A stretch of DNA of 64,000 nt from Dendrolimus kikuchii (GCA_019925095.2 CM034415.1:11204833-11268832); one strand, 5' to 3'; counted from the first letter of the stretch, positions 55,001-63,161 are shown. The notes: generated by a model not told the origin, from the letters alone. Program-made: numbers and translations.

Positions 55001-58000
55001 AAAATGTATACAGGCTTCGTAAAAGCGTTTTTTGAACAAATGTCTTGAAAAAGTTATTTTTGGGACGACGTTCTTTTAGGAGACTTCAAGAGTGAATTGG
55101 CAGGGACCGTCACGTAAGGAAAAAGCGTTATATAATAAGATATTTTTTTCAAAATAAAGGGTCTTGTAATTGCCCTTCGATGGTCTTCAATGGCCCTCGA
55201 TGGCATTCGATGACCTTCGATGACCTCCAGTGACCTTCGATGGCTTTAGATGGTCTTCGAAACTTCCTTCCAACCAGACTCATTAGCTTTTTAACTCTCA
55301 ATTTATGTGAATTTTTGCAGAGTGTTGTACGGCAACAAAATTAAGGATCTGCCCACAGGAGTATTCAACGGACTTACAACATTGCAATTATTGTAAGTAT
55401 TCCTAGTTAAAATAATAATAGCCACCCATAAACTTCCCACTGTTGGACTGGAGTCTCCCATTTTTATAGGGGAAACGGATCATCGTTGATGAGGGGGGGT
55501 GTGGTGTATTCACATCACTAGTTAATAAGTTTATATTGTCTATGTTTTTGTTCTTCCTTCCTCTTTATCTAGGTGTCATGTCGGTCCGTCGTAGTATACT
55601 TTGTATCTCTTTTAAAATGAAAATAAACAGTTTAAAGTCAGTCAGTATATTAATTAAGAAAAACATGCTATTGTTTTTCTACTTGTTTTATGGCCGTCAT
55701 TAGTGTCGAACTAATCCTAATAGTTATTGTTTTCAACTTTGTTGGCCGTTCGCAGGTGTGCTAATTACATTTTCTTGGAAGAACCCAGCCCACGAGCTTC
55801 CATTGGGTATTGTACAGTTTACTATAAAACAAAGCCCGAACGGAGGGGTGGGGCAGTCGAGCGAGGATTACGATACGAGTAAAACGTACATTTGACAAGC
55901 GATATAGTGACGGACTTTGCGCGTGTTATTGAATCGTGCACTTTGTATTAGTAGTGTCTAGTTATATTTGTACTTATACGTGTTTGTATAGTTCTAATAA
56001 ATTCTATAGTGATTCCAACGGCATTTTAATTCGAGTTCTGTGTAGCTCGTAACAATACATTCTTACAAACTTTCGCATTTATAATATTTATAAGATTACA
56101 AGGATTGCAAGTAGTGCATCAAGGGTTTTAACCCTTGATCCACTACTGAATAAATAATTAATTTTGAAAATGTTTTTTTTTTCAGATTGTTGAATTCTAA
56201 CGAAATATCGTGCGTGCGGAAGGAAACGTTCAGGGACTTGCAGAACTTAAAATTATTGTTAGTATTACTAGGAGTATGGGAACGAACATTGTGATATGAG
56301 AATTTTATATTAATACTACTACTACTAGTACTACTATAGATTAAAATATGCTGTAATTCTTTCAGATCTCTCTATGACAATAATATACGGACTCTGCCAA
56401 ACGGAACATTCGATGCGTTAACGGGCATACAGACACTGTAAGTAGATCTATGGACTACAATTAAAACTATAAAAACAAGCTATTCGCCCTCACAAAGTTT
56501 ACTTAATTTTATCCCGGATACTACCCCATTTTTCGGGATAAAAACTATCCTATGTCCATTTTTGGTATTTGGGCTACATGTATGCTAAATTTCAGCAAAA
56601 TCGATATAGTGGTTTTTCTGTGAAAGCGTAACAGACAAAGTTACTTTTGCAGTTATATTTTTTTTTTATATTTAGCAGACAAACGGACGTATTATACGAC
56701 GGGCTACTCTGGGGCCTCCTGTACACCCAGACCATGGTAAAAAACTTAATGTTCATTTAGGTACGGAATTTAACATGCCAGGAATCGAACTAGGAATCTT
56801 TACGCTGCAGTGTAAATCAAACATAGGGTTAGCCTACTCAACCATAGAGGCTGGTTATATAATTAAAGGTCTCGTAAGCGCCCTTATTCGGCAGCAGCAT
56901 TGCATATTCAAAGACAATCGTACTTGAGGTGTAAACTTTAGTCGTGTGTCGGAGTTGACACACAATTTTAAAAATTGGCTTGAGTTAAGTAGTATGAGGT
57001 AGGGTATGCCTGTCTGGATGACTACCAAGCCTAGTTTTGAGTATGTCGCCACAACAGGCTTCAGTTTTGCTCCGACATTAGTGGCCAGGTTCCAGTCTCT
57101 CTTAAGAGAGCAGCAGCGCATTTGTAGCACCTTTGGTGATGCAAATGTCCATAGGCGACGGTAACCACTTTCCATCAGGAGCGCCCGTCTACTGAAATCA
57201 TGCAACCAAAAAAAAAATTAGTGACTCGTTGGATATTTTCAGACATCTAGGCAGAAACCCGTTCGTCTGCGACTGTTCTCTTCGCTGGCTATCAGTGTAT
57301 CTTCGGAAGAACCCGATAGAAACTTCTGGAGCGAAGTGCGATGCTCCCAAAAGGATGAACAGGAAGCGTATCGACGCGTTGAGGGAGGAGAATCTAAAAT
57401 GCAAACGTAAGTTTGAAGAAAATGGAGGTGGACATCCAGACCATATCACGATAATAACTATAAGTACTTGTAGCAACTAACAATTTCTTCTCCTTACCAC
57501 TAGCCGGCGAAGAAGTGCCGAACCCTTGCGGAGTGTCAACAGTCTGTCCTTCCGCTTGCACTTGCGAGGATTCCACCAGAGCAGTCAGCGTTACATGTGC
57601 CAGGGCTGGGCTCTCAGACGTGCCAAGAGACTTGCCTCTCAATACTGACGCTTTGTGAGTAATTTGTGGTACACTTCCCAAGCTGGTTTCTCAGACGTTT
57701 CAAGAAACTTGCCTCTTAGTACTGCCGCTTTGAGTAATATGTGGTACACTTCCCAGGCTGGTCTCTCAGACGTGCTGAGACTTTTACCTCTCAATACTGA
57801 CGCTTCGTAAGTAATTTGTGGTACACTTCCCAGTCTGGTCTCAGACGTGCCGAGACTTTTATCTCTCAATACTGACGCTTTTTGAGTAATTTTTGGTACA
57901 CTTCCCAGGCTGGTCTCTCAGACGTGCTGAGACTTTTACCTCTCAATACTGACGCTTCGTAAGTAATTTGTGGTACACTTCCCAGTCTGGTCTCAGACGT

Positions 58001-61000
58001 GCCGAGACTTTTATCTCTCAATACTGACGCTTTTTGAGTAATTTTTGGTACACTTCCCAGGCTGGTCTCTCAGACGTGCTGAGACTTTTACCTCTCAATA
58101 CTGACGCTTCGTAAGTAATTTGTGGTACACTTCCCAGTCTGGTCTCAGACGTGCCGAGACTTTTATCTCTCAATACTGACGCTTTTTGAGTAATTTTTGG
58201 TACACTTCCCAGGCTGGTCTCTCAGACGTGCTGAGACTTTTACCTCTCAATACTGACGCTTTGTAAGTAATTTGTGGTACACTTCCCAGGCTGGTTTCCC
58301 AGACGTGCCGAGACACTTGCCTCTTGGTACTACCGCTTCGTGAGTAATTTGTGGTACACTTCCCAGGCTGGTCTCTCAGACGTGCTGAGACTTTTACCTC
58401 TCAATACTGACGCTTTGTAAGTAATTTGTGGTACACTTCCCAGGCTGGTTTCTCAGACGTTTCAACAAACTTGCCTCTTAGTACTGCCGCTTTGAGTAAT
58501 ATGTGGTACACTTCCCAGGCTGGTCTCTCAGACGTGCTGAGACTTTTACCTCTCAATACTGACGCTTTGTAAGTAATTTGTGGTACACTTCCCAGGCTGG
58601 TTTCTCAGACGTTTCAACAAACTTGCCTCTTAGTACTGCCGCTTTCTGAGTAATTTGTGGTACACCTCCCAGGCTGGTCTCAGACGTGCCGAGACTTTAC
58701 CTCTCAATACTGACGCTTCTTAAATAATTTGTGGTACACGTCGCAGGCTGGTCTCTCAGACGTGCCGAGACACTTGCCTCTTAGTACTACCGCTTCGTGA
58801 GTAATTTGTGGTACACTTCCCAGGCTGGTTTCCCAGACGTGCCGAGACACTTGCCTCTTAGTACTACCGCTTCGTGAGTAATTTGTGGTACACTTCCCAG
58901 GCTGGTCTCTCAGACGTGCTGAGACTTTTACCTCTCAATACTGACGCTTTGTAAGTAATTTGTGGTACACTTCCCAGGCTGGTTTCCCAGACGTGCCGAG
59001 ACACTTGCCTCTTAGTACTACCGCTTCGTGAGTAATTTGTGGTACACTTCCCAGGCTGGTCTCTCAGACGTGCTGAGACTTTTACCTCTCAATACTGACG
59101 CTTTGTAAGTAATTTGTGGTACACTTCCCAGGCTGGTTTCCCAGACGTGCCGAGACACTTGCCTCTTAGTACTACCGCTTCGTGAGTAATTTGTGGTACA
59201 CTTCCCAGGCTGGTCTCTCAGACGTGCTGAGACTTTTACCTCTCAATACTGACGCTTTGTAAGTAATTTGTGGTACACTTCCCAGGCTGGTTTCCCAGAC
59301 GTGCCGAGACACTTGCCTCTTAGTACTACCGCTTCGTGAGTAATTTGTGGTACACTTCCCAGGCTGGTCTCTCAGACGTGCTGAGACTTTTACCTCTCAA
59401 TACTGACGCTTTGTAAGTAATTTGTGGTACACTTCCCAGGCTGGTTTCCCAGACGTGCCGAGACACTTGCCTCTTAGTACTACCGCTTCGTGAGTAATTT
59501 GTGGTACACTTCCCAGGCTGGTCTCTCAGACGTGCTGAGACTTTTACCTCTCAATACTGACGCTTTGTAAGTAATTTGTGGTACACTTCCCAGGCTGGTT
59601 TCCCAGACGTGCCGAGACACTTGCCTCTTAGTACTACCGCTTCGTGAGTAATTTGTGGTACACTTCCCAGCTTGGTCTTTCAGATGTTTTAAGAAACCTG
59701 CCTCTTAGTACTGCCGCTTTGTGAGTAATTTGTGGTACACTTCCCAGGCTGGTCTTTCAGACATGCCGAGACTTTTACCTCTCAATCCTGATGTTTTGTA
59801 AGTAATCCTTCGTGCTACACATCCCGGGCTGATCTCCTAGACTTGTCTCTGAATGATGGTCCTTTTTAAGTAATCCTTTTTGTTTCACATCCTGAGCATC
59901 TGCTTCCTCATCCAGCCTCCACCTTGCGTCTTACTCTATTTTAATTGGGCTAATATTCCTTGTATTATATCATGAAAATCTTCGCCACTTTCCAGCACCC
60001 TGCTGAGGAAATAGGTATATTGTAATCAAGGCAGTTCAGTTGATATTAAGATGTTTGAATTTGTATTCTGTTTTAGGGTTATGCCGGATAATATCCTGGG
60101 TCAGATCAAGTCCGATGGACTATTCGGAAGACTCCCGGACTTGACAAAGCTGGACTTCAGGAATAATGGTAAATTCCCTTTTTGAAATATTTTTTTTAAT
60201 AACCACTGTGGAGGGTTAAGTCACTCGCCTCTCGAGATACTTGTACCCCAGCGTGCCGCTGATTTATTTTGTTTTTTTTTATTGCAGGAGATCAGCAGAC
60301 AGGCCGACGGCCCACTTGATGGAAAGCGGTTACCATCGCCTATGGACATTTGCAACACCAAAGGTGCTACAAATGCGCTGCTGCTCTCTTAAGGGAGACT
60401 GGAACCTGGTCGCCAATGCCGGAACACAACTCAAGGTTGTTATGGCGACATGTTTTAGACCAGGGGTGGTAGCCATTCAGTCGGGCAAATGCCCTACCAC
60501 CTGGCTGTGGGTGGTTAAGTCGCCTCTTACGACAGGCCGCCCCAACGCAGGAAATTGTATTCTTTCTCCGTTCCTGCACAGATGATTTACGTTTAGATTT
60601 CATAATAAATCTGGGACTTAAGTGGGGGTCCACGAGTGATGAAGGATTCCCTAGATGCAGCAACGCACTGTTTTCGTTATTTGGCTACAGAACCAAATAA
60701 GCATTCAGTCGAAAATACTTTTACCATCGCCTATAGACGTTTGCAGCATCAGGCAGTTTGTAACCAATACGTTCCCAACCTTGAGGATAGGATAAGGGGA
60801 TGGGATAGAAGGAATTTGATAGAGGGATCAGACAGGAGGAATAGGATAGATGAGATGGGTTAAGGACTGGAGAAAGTGGTTGTTGCCTGGAAAGTTGCCA
60901 GGTGATAGGGCATTGCCCGACAGGATGGCTACCACTCCTGGTCTAGAGTATGCCGCCATAACAACCTTAGGTGTGTTCTGGCATTAGTGACCAGGTTCTA

Positions 61001-62601
61001 GTCTCTCTAAAAGAGCAGAAGCGCATTTGTAGCACCTTTTGTGTTGCAAATGTCCATAGGCGATGGTAACCGCTTATCATCAAGTGGGCCGTCTGCCTGG
61101 CTGCTGAACTCATGCAATAACAAAAATTAGGCCCCATTTCGTAGTCTCGGTATGTCTCTGTCAAGTATGCCGCTGGACCGATGGCCAATGGAGCAAACGA
61201 GTCCTGGAGTGGAGACCGCGTCTCGATAAACGTAGTGTCGGACGCCCTCCAGCCCGATGGACCGACGACCTGTGCAAGATCGCCGGTAGGCGCTGGATGA
61301 GGACATCAGAGGACAGGGATTAGTGGCGCCGTCTTGAGGAGGCCTGCGTCCAGCAGTGGACTGCGAATGGCTGACGATGCAATTAATAGACGCCCCCTAA
61401 TTTTAAAAACTGCCTATGCGGTACTTGCACTCTCAGAATTCGAAGCCAAGGCATTTGCAGGAGAACTTAAACCTGATTTCCATATCGCCTTTAAAGTCAA
61501 CTTTCTTCAGGTATAACAGTGATAGAGGACAACGCCTTCGACGGCGCTGCCAACATCCAGGAGCTTCTGCTGGATGGGAATCTACTCCAGAGTGTCACGG
61601 ATAAAATGTTCTTCGGGTTGCACAGTCTGAATACATTGTAAGTCCATGGTTTCTCTTATTGCGTGGAGCTGACAAACGTGCAGATGACCTGATTGAAAGT
61701 CGTTACCCTCGCCTCTAGACGTTTACAAAACCAGGGTCGACCGCGTTACCAGGCTTTAAGCCGGGAGAGGTGAGATGGAGTAGAAGGAATAGATAGATAA
61801 CCCCAAAAAAATATTCTTGAGCAAATGAGTACTAGACGAAGGCTCGATCCGGTATGATCTCAGGTGGTAGGGCATTTGCCCGACTGGATGGCTACTGCCC
61901 CTGGTCTAAAGTATGTCGCCATAACAACCTTAAGTCCGGCATTAGTGACCAGGTTCCAGTCTCCCTTAAGAGAGCAGCAGCGCATTTGTAACACCTTTGG
62001 TGTTGCAAATGTCCATAGGCGATGGTAACCGCTTTCCATCAAGTGGGCCGTCTGCCTGTCTGCTGATATTTTCAAAATCAAAATTTTTGATATGTTGATG
62101 GGTAGTTTATTGCGCCGCTACTTACACACATACATACATACATACATAACTTCACGCCAGTTCCCTTGCGGGGTAGGCACGAGCAACAGAGCGGCATTCA
62201 GGCTTATTCTTACACACCTCTTGTCATGCACGCTCGTCTGTTCTTAAGGCTCCTGACATCACCTTCTGCTAGTGCACGATCAATTTGATCATGGAAGGCG
62301 TGTCGTGGCCTTCCACGACTTCTGCATCCATCCACTTTTGCATTGTATATCTGTTTAGTCATTCTTTCTTGATGGTAACTTAATTTGCTTTGAAAGCGGT
62401 GGTAGCCTTATGACTTTCAATAAGTGCCTAATCTTCAAGATTCCTACTTGAAATAAATACATTGATTTTAATTTTTTCCTCGTAATCTTTTTTCGATAAA
62501 ACGGCTGTTAAACATATTATATATTTCAGGTCATTGACTGACAACAAGATCAAATGTATCACACCGGGCGCATTCGACCATCTGGCCATGTTATCTACGC
62601 T
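45949..62601 (+). CDS. sli: slit (Robo ligand), 13 internal exons; gene-level entry
   Basis: This is the span of a spliced gene; the exons are listed separately. Slit is a secreted extracellular-matrix protein that binds Robo receptors through LRR domain D2 and repels axons and migrating cells. The joined exons give 496 codons without a stop: two LRRs, a last LRR plus Cys-rich cap of D1, a complete D2 (Cys-rich N-cap, five LRRs, C-cap) and the N-cap plus about four LRRs of D3. Landmarks typical of slit are [31 protein letters not shown] and GLFGRLPDL. Introns are 444, 1154, 2737, 2133, 2238, 793, 108, 805, 97, 2422, 1342 and 892 bp. No start codon, signal peptide or stop codon of the gene is in the window. 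The identification rests on remembered family sequences, not on a search. Confidence 0.93.
46537..46698 (+). CDS. sli: slit exon 2 of window: last D1 LRR and start of the D1 C-cap
   Basis: The exon is 162 nt between TTTCAG and GTTAGT. It opens with [14 protein letters not shown], matching the conserved slit TLNNNN repeat, and continues into the LRR C-terminal cap with [17 protein letters not shown]. The usual cap motif NPFxCDCxLxWL has lost its Trp and Leu here, although the Cys pair is kept. This is far more divergent than the D2 cap in exon 9. The frame carries on through a split Arg codon into exon 3. Confidence 0.88.
46819..47142 (-). mobile_element. SINE-A, full length, slit intron 2
   Basis: Poly(T) to CTGCACGGATAAAA, inserted antisense to slit about 120 bp after exon 2. 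Confidence 0.83.
47149..47266 (+). mobile_element. SINE-A 3' half, slit intron 2
   Basis: It begins CGCATTTGTAGCACC and ends in poly(A). With the inverse copy six bases upstream it forms an intronic inverted repeat. Confidence 0.78.
47853..47923 (+). CDS. sli: slit exon 3 of window: end of the D1 C-cap
   Basis: A 71-nt exon between TTGACAG and GTAATT encodes [20 protein letters not shown] then ICTG. It supplies the last two Cys of the cap, matching the slit pattern C-x-(S/A)-P-x-x-L-(K/R)-G...C. It completes the split Arg codon of exon 2 and leaves one base for exon 4. The acceptor follows a short GATTTGATTTGATTTGAC repeat rather than a clear pyrimidine tract. Confidence 0.87.
47983..48249 (-). 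mobile_element. RTE-like tail copy in slit intron 3
   Basis: ATATTATTGTA flanks it at 47972-47982 and 48250-48260. It lies 60 bp downstream of exon 3. Confidence 0.85.
48425..49641 (+). mobile_element. jockey-like LINE, 5'-truncated with poly(A), slit intron 3
   Basis: RT C-terminal half: [34 protein letters not shown] and [15 protein letters not shown], then after a frameshift near 48870 [20 protein letters not shown] and GSDPLTQR. A ~370-bp 3' UTR with a GAGGAGAAGAAGCGG-type inverse ends in A(12) at 49630-49641. Confidence 0.85.
49859..49921. other. Perfect 29-bp palindrome with 5-nt loop, slit intron 3
   Basis: The left arm GTAACATTGGCGATTACCGC...GGCGCC (49859-49887) and right arm (49893-49921) are exact inverse complements around TCAAT. 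The arms are GC-rich in AT-rich surroundings. Confidence 0.95.
49993..50325. mobile_element. Candidate TIR element in slit intron 3
   Basis: TTTTTCAACACACTTG near the left end is inverted as CAAGTGTGTTGAAAA near the right end, about 310 bp apart. The interior holds a perfect 22-bp palindrome at 50250-50271. A related CGTTTTTCAATACATTTGCA stretch is at 54660-54682. Confidence 0.5.
50481..50626 (-). mobile_element. SINE-A fragment just upstream of slit exon 4
   Basis: GAGTTCAGGAGACAGG to GCCGGAACACAATA. It ends about 35 bp before the exon 4 acceptor. Confidence 0.75.
50661..50805 (+). CDS. sli: slit exon 4 of window: D2 Cys-rich N-cap
   Basis: This 145-nt exon has no ATG and is overshadowed by open frames in the other two registers. 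In the frame set by exon 3 it reads [20 protein letters not shown] then [19 protein letters not shown], the slit D2 N-cap (family pattern EC.AE..CP..CRC...VDCREK). A TAA codon lies just before the acceptor in this frame, which fixes the start. The acceptor (GGTGTAAG) has almost no pyrimidine tract. An in-frame alternative is CAG at 50688-50690. The donor GTAAGT sits at the border of a LINE fragment, and a SINE-A copy ends about 35 bp upstream. Confidence 0.85.
50806..50998 (+). mobile_element. LINE 3' end starting at the exon 4 donor
   Basis: From the first base of the intron the + strand reads [32 protein letters not shown], stop, then a 3' UTR with ACAATAAAGTGTTATC and (TATC)n. The matching frame extends back into exon 4 as HTTSCYRD, resembling HTTSSYGK of the copy at 25556, so the LINE border may lie inside the exon. 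Confidence 0.75.
51042..51312 (-). mobile_element. RTE-like tail copy in slit intron 4
   Basis: It encodes the terminal ~83 residues in an open frame and a (CATA)n tail. It separates two LINE 3' UTR fragments. Confidence 0.8.
51395..51540 (+). mobile_element. LINE 3' UTR fragment
   Basis: GGTTGCCTGGAAGAGATCGC through AGCAATAAAGTGTTATC and a TATC repeat; same 3' UTR family as 9700-9910. Confidence 0.72.
51655..52435 (+). repeat. Repeat D with palindrome, slit intron 4
   Basis: Same order as 28060-28747. Palindrome arms about 52060-52167 and 52242-52365. It ends GACGTGGACGAAGTCGCGGG, like a Helitron terminus but without CTAG. Confidence 0.75.
52445..52640 (-). mobile_element. tRNA-derived SINE in slit intron 4
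   Basis: The reverse strand has the best preserved A box (TGGTTGAGTGGGC) and B box (AGTTCGATTCC). It ends 298 bp before exon 5. Confidence 0.78.
52939..53082 (+). CDS. sli: slit exon 5 of window: first two LRRs of D2
   Basis: The exon is 144 nt between CTTTCCAG and GTAAGT. It reads [18 protein letters not shown] then [20 protein letters not shown]. The split codon with exon 4 gives Ile before RLEQN, as expected for the start of slit D2. These repeats begin the concave face that contacts Robo Ig1 in known structures. It ends two bases into a Leu codon, the same phase as the next four junctions. Confidence 0.95.
53270..53610 (-). repeat. Repeat L, reverse copy in slit intron 5
   Basis: GTGGTCGAAATTCGACCATA to CAATTTTCGTAAAAAGGG; uninterrupted and shorter than the forward copy. 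Confidence 0.65.
53889..54054 (+). mobile_element. RTE-like tail copy in slit intron 5
   Basis: TATAAAAAATCG flanks it at 53877-53888 and 54055-54066. It starts in the DRVLAEGD region. Confidence 0.83.
54067..55179. other. Slit intron 5 sequence without a clear feature
   Basis: A 13-bp inverted pair (GTTGGTTTTTAAA, TTTAAAAACCAAC) lies at about 54575-54640, and the ACGTTTTTCAATACATTTG stretch resembling the 49993 element follows it. Confidence 0.45.
55180..55262 (+). repeat. Short imperfect minisatellite, slit intron 5
   Basis: Variants of GATGGCCTTCGAT repeat about six times, ending ~60 bp before exon 6. Confidence 0.8.
55321..55392 (+). CDS. sli: slit exon 6 of window: D2 LRR3
   Basis: A 72-nt exon encoding exactly one [21 protein letters not shown], between TTTTGCAG and GTAAGT. 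Both borders are phase 2, so this exon could be skipped or duplicated without a frameshift. It is nearly identical to the conserved slit D2 repeat. Confidence 0.95.
55840..56053 (+). mobile_element. LTR 3' part in slit intron 6
   Basis: GATATAGTGACGGACTTTGC through CAACGGCATTTTAATTCGAG to GTAGCTCGTAACA, the end of the 22074 family. Confidence 0.65.
56186..56257 (+). CDS. sli: slit exon 7 of window: D2 LRR4
   Basis: A 72-nt single-LRR exon reading [18 protein letters not shown], with a strong poly(T) tract before CAG and a GTTAGT donor weaker than its neighbours. It is followed by the short 108-bp intron 7. Confidence 0.95.
56366..56437 (+). CDS. sli: slit exon 8 of window: D2 LRR5
   Basis: A 72-nt single-LRR exon reading [18 protein letters not shown], between TTCTTTCAG and GTAAGT, phase 2 at both ends. 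It is the last full D2 repeat before the C-cap. Confidence 0.95.
56660..56855 (-). mobile_element. tRNA-derived SINE in slit intron 8
   Basis: Reverse copy with ATGGTTGAGTAGGC and AGTTCGATTCCTGGCATG; diverged body. Confidence 0.72.
56997..57217 (+). mobile_element. SINE-A just upstream of slit exon 9
   Basis: A diverged copy from GGTAGGGTATGCC to GCAACC plus poly(A), ending 25 bp before the acceptor AG at 57241-57242. Confidence 0.78.
57243..57406 (+). CDS. sli: slit exon 9 of window: D2 C-cap
   Basis: A 164-nt exon between TTTTCAG and GTAAGT. It opens with [20 protein letters not shown], a canonical LRR cap with Trp, and continues through [18 protein letters not shown] to LREENLKC, keeping all four cap Cys. 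It is one of the best-conserved slit stretches. A SINE-A poly(A) tail ends 25 bp before the acceptor AG, leaving room only for a compressed branch point and pyrimidine stretch. The 97-bp intron 9 follows. Confidence 0.95.
57504..57654 (+). CDS. sli: slit exon 10 of window: D3 Cys-rich N-cap
   Basis: A 151-nt exon between CCACTAG and GTGAGT. It encodes [19 protein letters not shown], then [20 protein letters not shown] and [12 protein letters not shown], matching the D3 N-cap of slit (C-x-C-E...V.C...L..VP.DLPL.T..L). If the donor is not used, the frame meets TGA inside the donor itself (TTG TGA). The last ~50 nt with the donor and ~27 nt of intron are the source unit of the tandem array in intron 10. 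Confidence 0.93.
57655..59860 (+). repeat. Intron-10 tandem array derived from the exon 10 end plus its 5' splice site
   Basis: About 28 copies of a 75-77-bp unit follow exon 10 directly, with a last degenerate copy near 59828. GCTGG-type unit starts fall at 57682, 57757, 57834, 57909, 57986, 58061, 58138, 58213, 58290 and so on to 59748. Each unit copies exon 10 from about 57605 to its end, then the donor (GTAAGT, GTGAGT or a decayed form) and the intron as far as CACTTCCCA. Subtypes alternate as dimers: about 152 bp at 57757-58213 and about 154 bp at 58824-59594. Many units keep the slit reading register (for example [17 protein letters not shown]), so they look like amplified coding sequence. 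The array probably grew by unequal crossing-over or slippage. Confidence 0.95.
60077..60168 (+). CDS. sli: slit exon 11 of window: D3 LRR1
   Basis: A 92-nt exon between TCTGTTTTAG and GTAAAT, reading [20 protein letters not shown] then [11 protein letters not shown]. It matches the slit D3 signature [15 protein letters not shown]. It starts in phase 2 and ends after one base of a Gly codon. Confidence 0.93.
60272..60583 (-). mobile_element. SINE-A, full length, slit intron 11
   Basis: Poly(T), GCAGGAGATCAGCAGACAGG to GTTCCTGCACAGA, about 100 bp after exon 11 and antisense to slit. Confidence 0.82.
60896..61127 (+). mobile_element. SINE-A, 5'-truncated, slit intron 11
   Basis: GCCAGGTGATAGGGC to CATGCAATAACAAAAA; diverged. 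Confidence 0.77.
61150..61375 (+). mobile_element. Second RTE/BovB-type LINE, C-terminal remnant
   Basis: The + strand reads [27 protein letters not shown] and [12 protein letters not shown], with stops. This matches the GRPPxRWxDDL...W end of another RTE-type family, distinct from the (ATGT)n-tailed one. Confidence 0.75.
61511..61637 (+). CDS. sli: slit exon 12 of window: D3 LRR2-3
   Basis: A 127-nt exon between TTTCTTCAG and GTAAGT, reading [20 protein letters not shown] then [11 protein letters not shown], matching slit D3 (NAFEGA.HIQEL...KMFLGLHQLKTL). A fragment of a different RTE-type LINE ends about 135 bp upstream. Confidence 0.93.
61860..62067 (+). mobile_element. SINE-A, truncated at both ends, slit intron 12
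   Basis: CAGGTGGTAGGGC to CTGTCTGCTGA, without poly(A). Confidence 0.75.
62128..62368 (-). mobile_element. RTE-like tail copy in slit intron 12
   Basis: It ends 161 bp before exon 13. It has the same internal deletion (ACACACCTC joined to TTGTCATGC) as the copy at 14237-14472, so the two may come from one source element. Confidence 0.8.
62530..62601 (+). CDS. sli: slit exon 13 of window: D3 LRR4
   Basis: A 72-nt single-LRR exon reading [18 protein letters not shown], between TATTTCAG and GTAAGT, phase 2 at both ends. The next exon should encode the D3 C-cap, but the remaining 1.4 kb of the window is intron with a repeat and a minisatellite. Confidence 0.93.
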
Positions 62602-62701
62602 GTAAGTAATATCTAGTCCTTTATCAGTATGTCAATAAACAACTATAAATGTATAATATACTGTGGCACGTTTGCGGGATATGAATTAAAATGTTTTTTT
62701 T

Positions 62702-63009
62702 TATGACTTGGCAGCTAGGCCTTTAAGCCAGATCTTAGATTCAATGTAGTTTCTTCATTTTCTTAAGCCTATGTGTAGCACAGCTGAACTGTAGGTTATC
62801 AGCTAGTGCCATTCAACGGAGTTCTTGTGACAACTCAAAAGGCCACATTTGAATTTACAGTTCACATTTCTCACAAAACACATAATTACTACTTAAAAAC
62901 TATCAATATCCTACAATTATTGTTCATTTTAGACTAATTTTACACATTTTTAGAAAATAAAACTGCACAGCACAACATCTTCTCCCTTCAGTTCCCGCCA
63001 AAAACTCAA
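62702..63009 (+). repeat. Dispersed repeat H, copy 3, after slit exon 13
   Basis: Begins 101 bp after exon 13. Closest to copy 2 in its first half. Confidence 0.75.
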
Positions 63010-63161
63010 ATTAAAATGTCGTTTCGGAAGATCACAGACTTTAATAGAAGTACACACACGTAATTCACAGTTCTTATAAACACAGCCGGATACAACAAAT
63101 CCAAACCTTAAGGCAAAACATCCTAATCACATAAAACTCGCAGTTTTTCGGTGAAACCACA

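Noticed and set aside
57655..59860. CRISPR-like array
   Set aside because: Units are contiguous ~77-bp copies of a eukaryotic exon-intron junction with no spacers; the same holds for the Helitron array at 32442-33715.
60241..60585. Recurring peptides such as [15 protein letters not shown] as a conserved protein family
   Set aside because: They follow the SINE-A repeat in every orientation and truncation state, with no stable start or stop.
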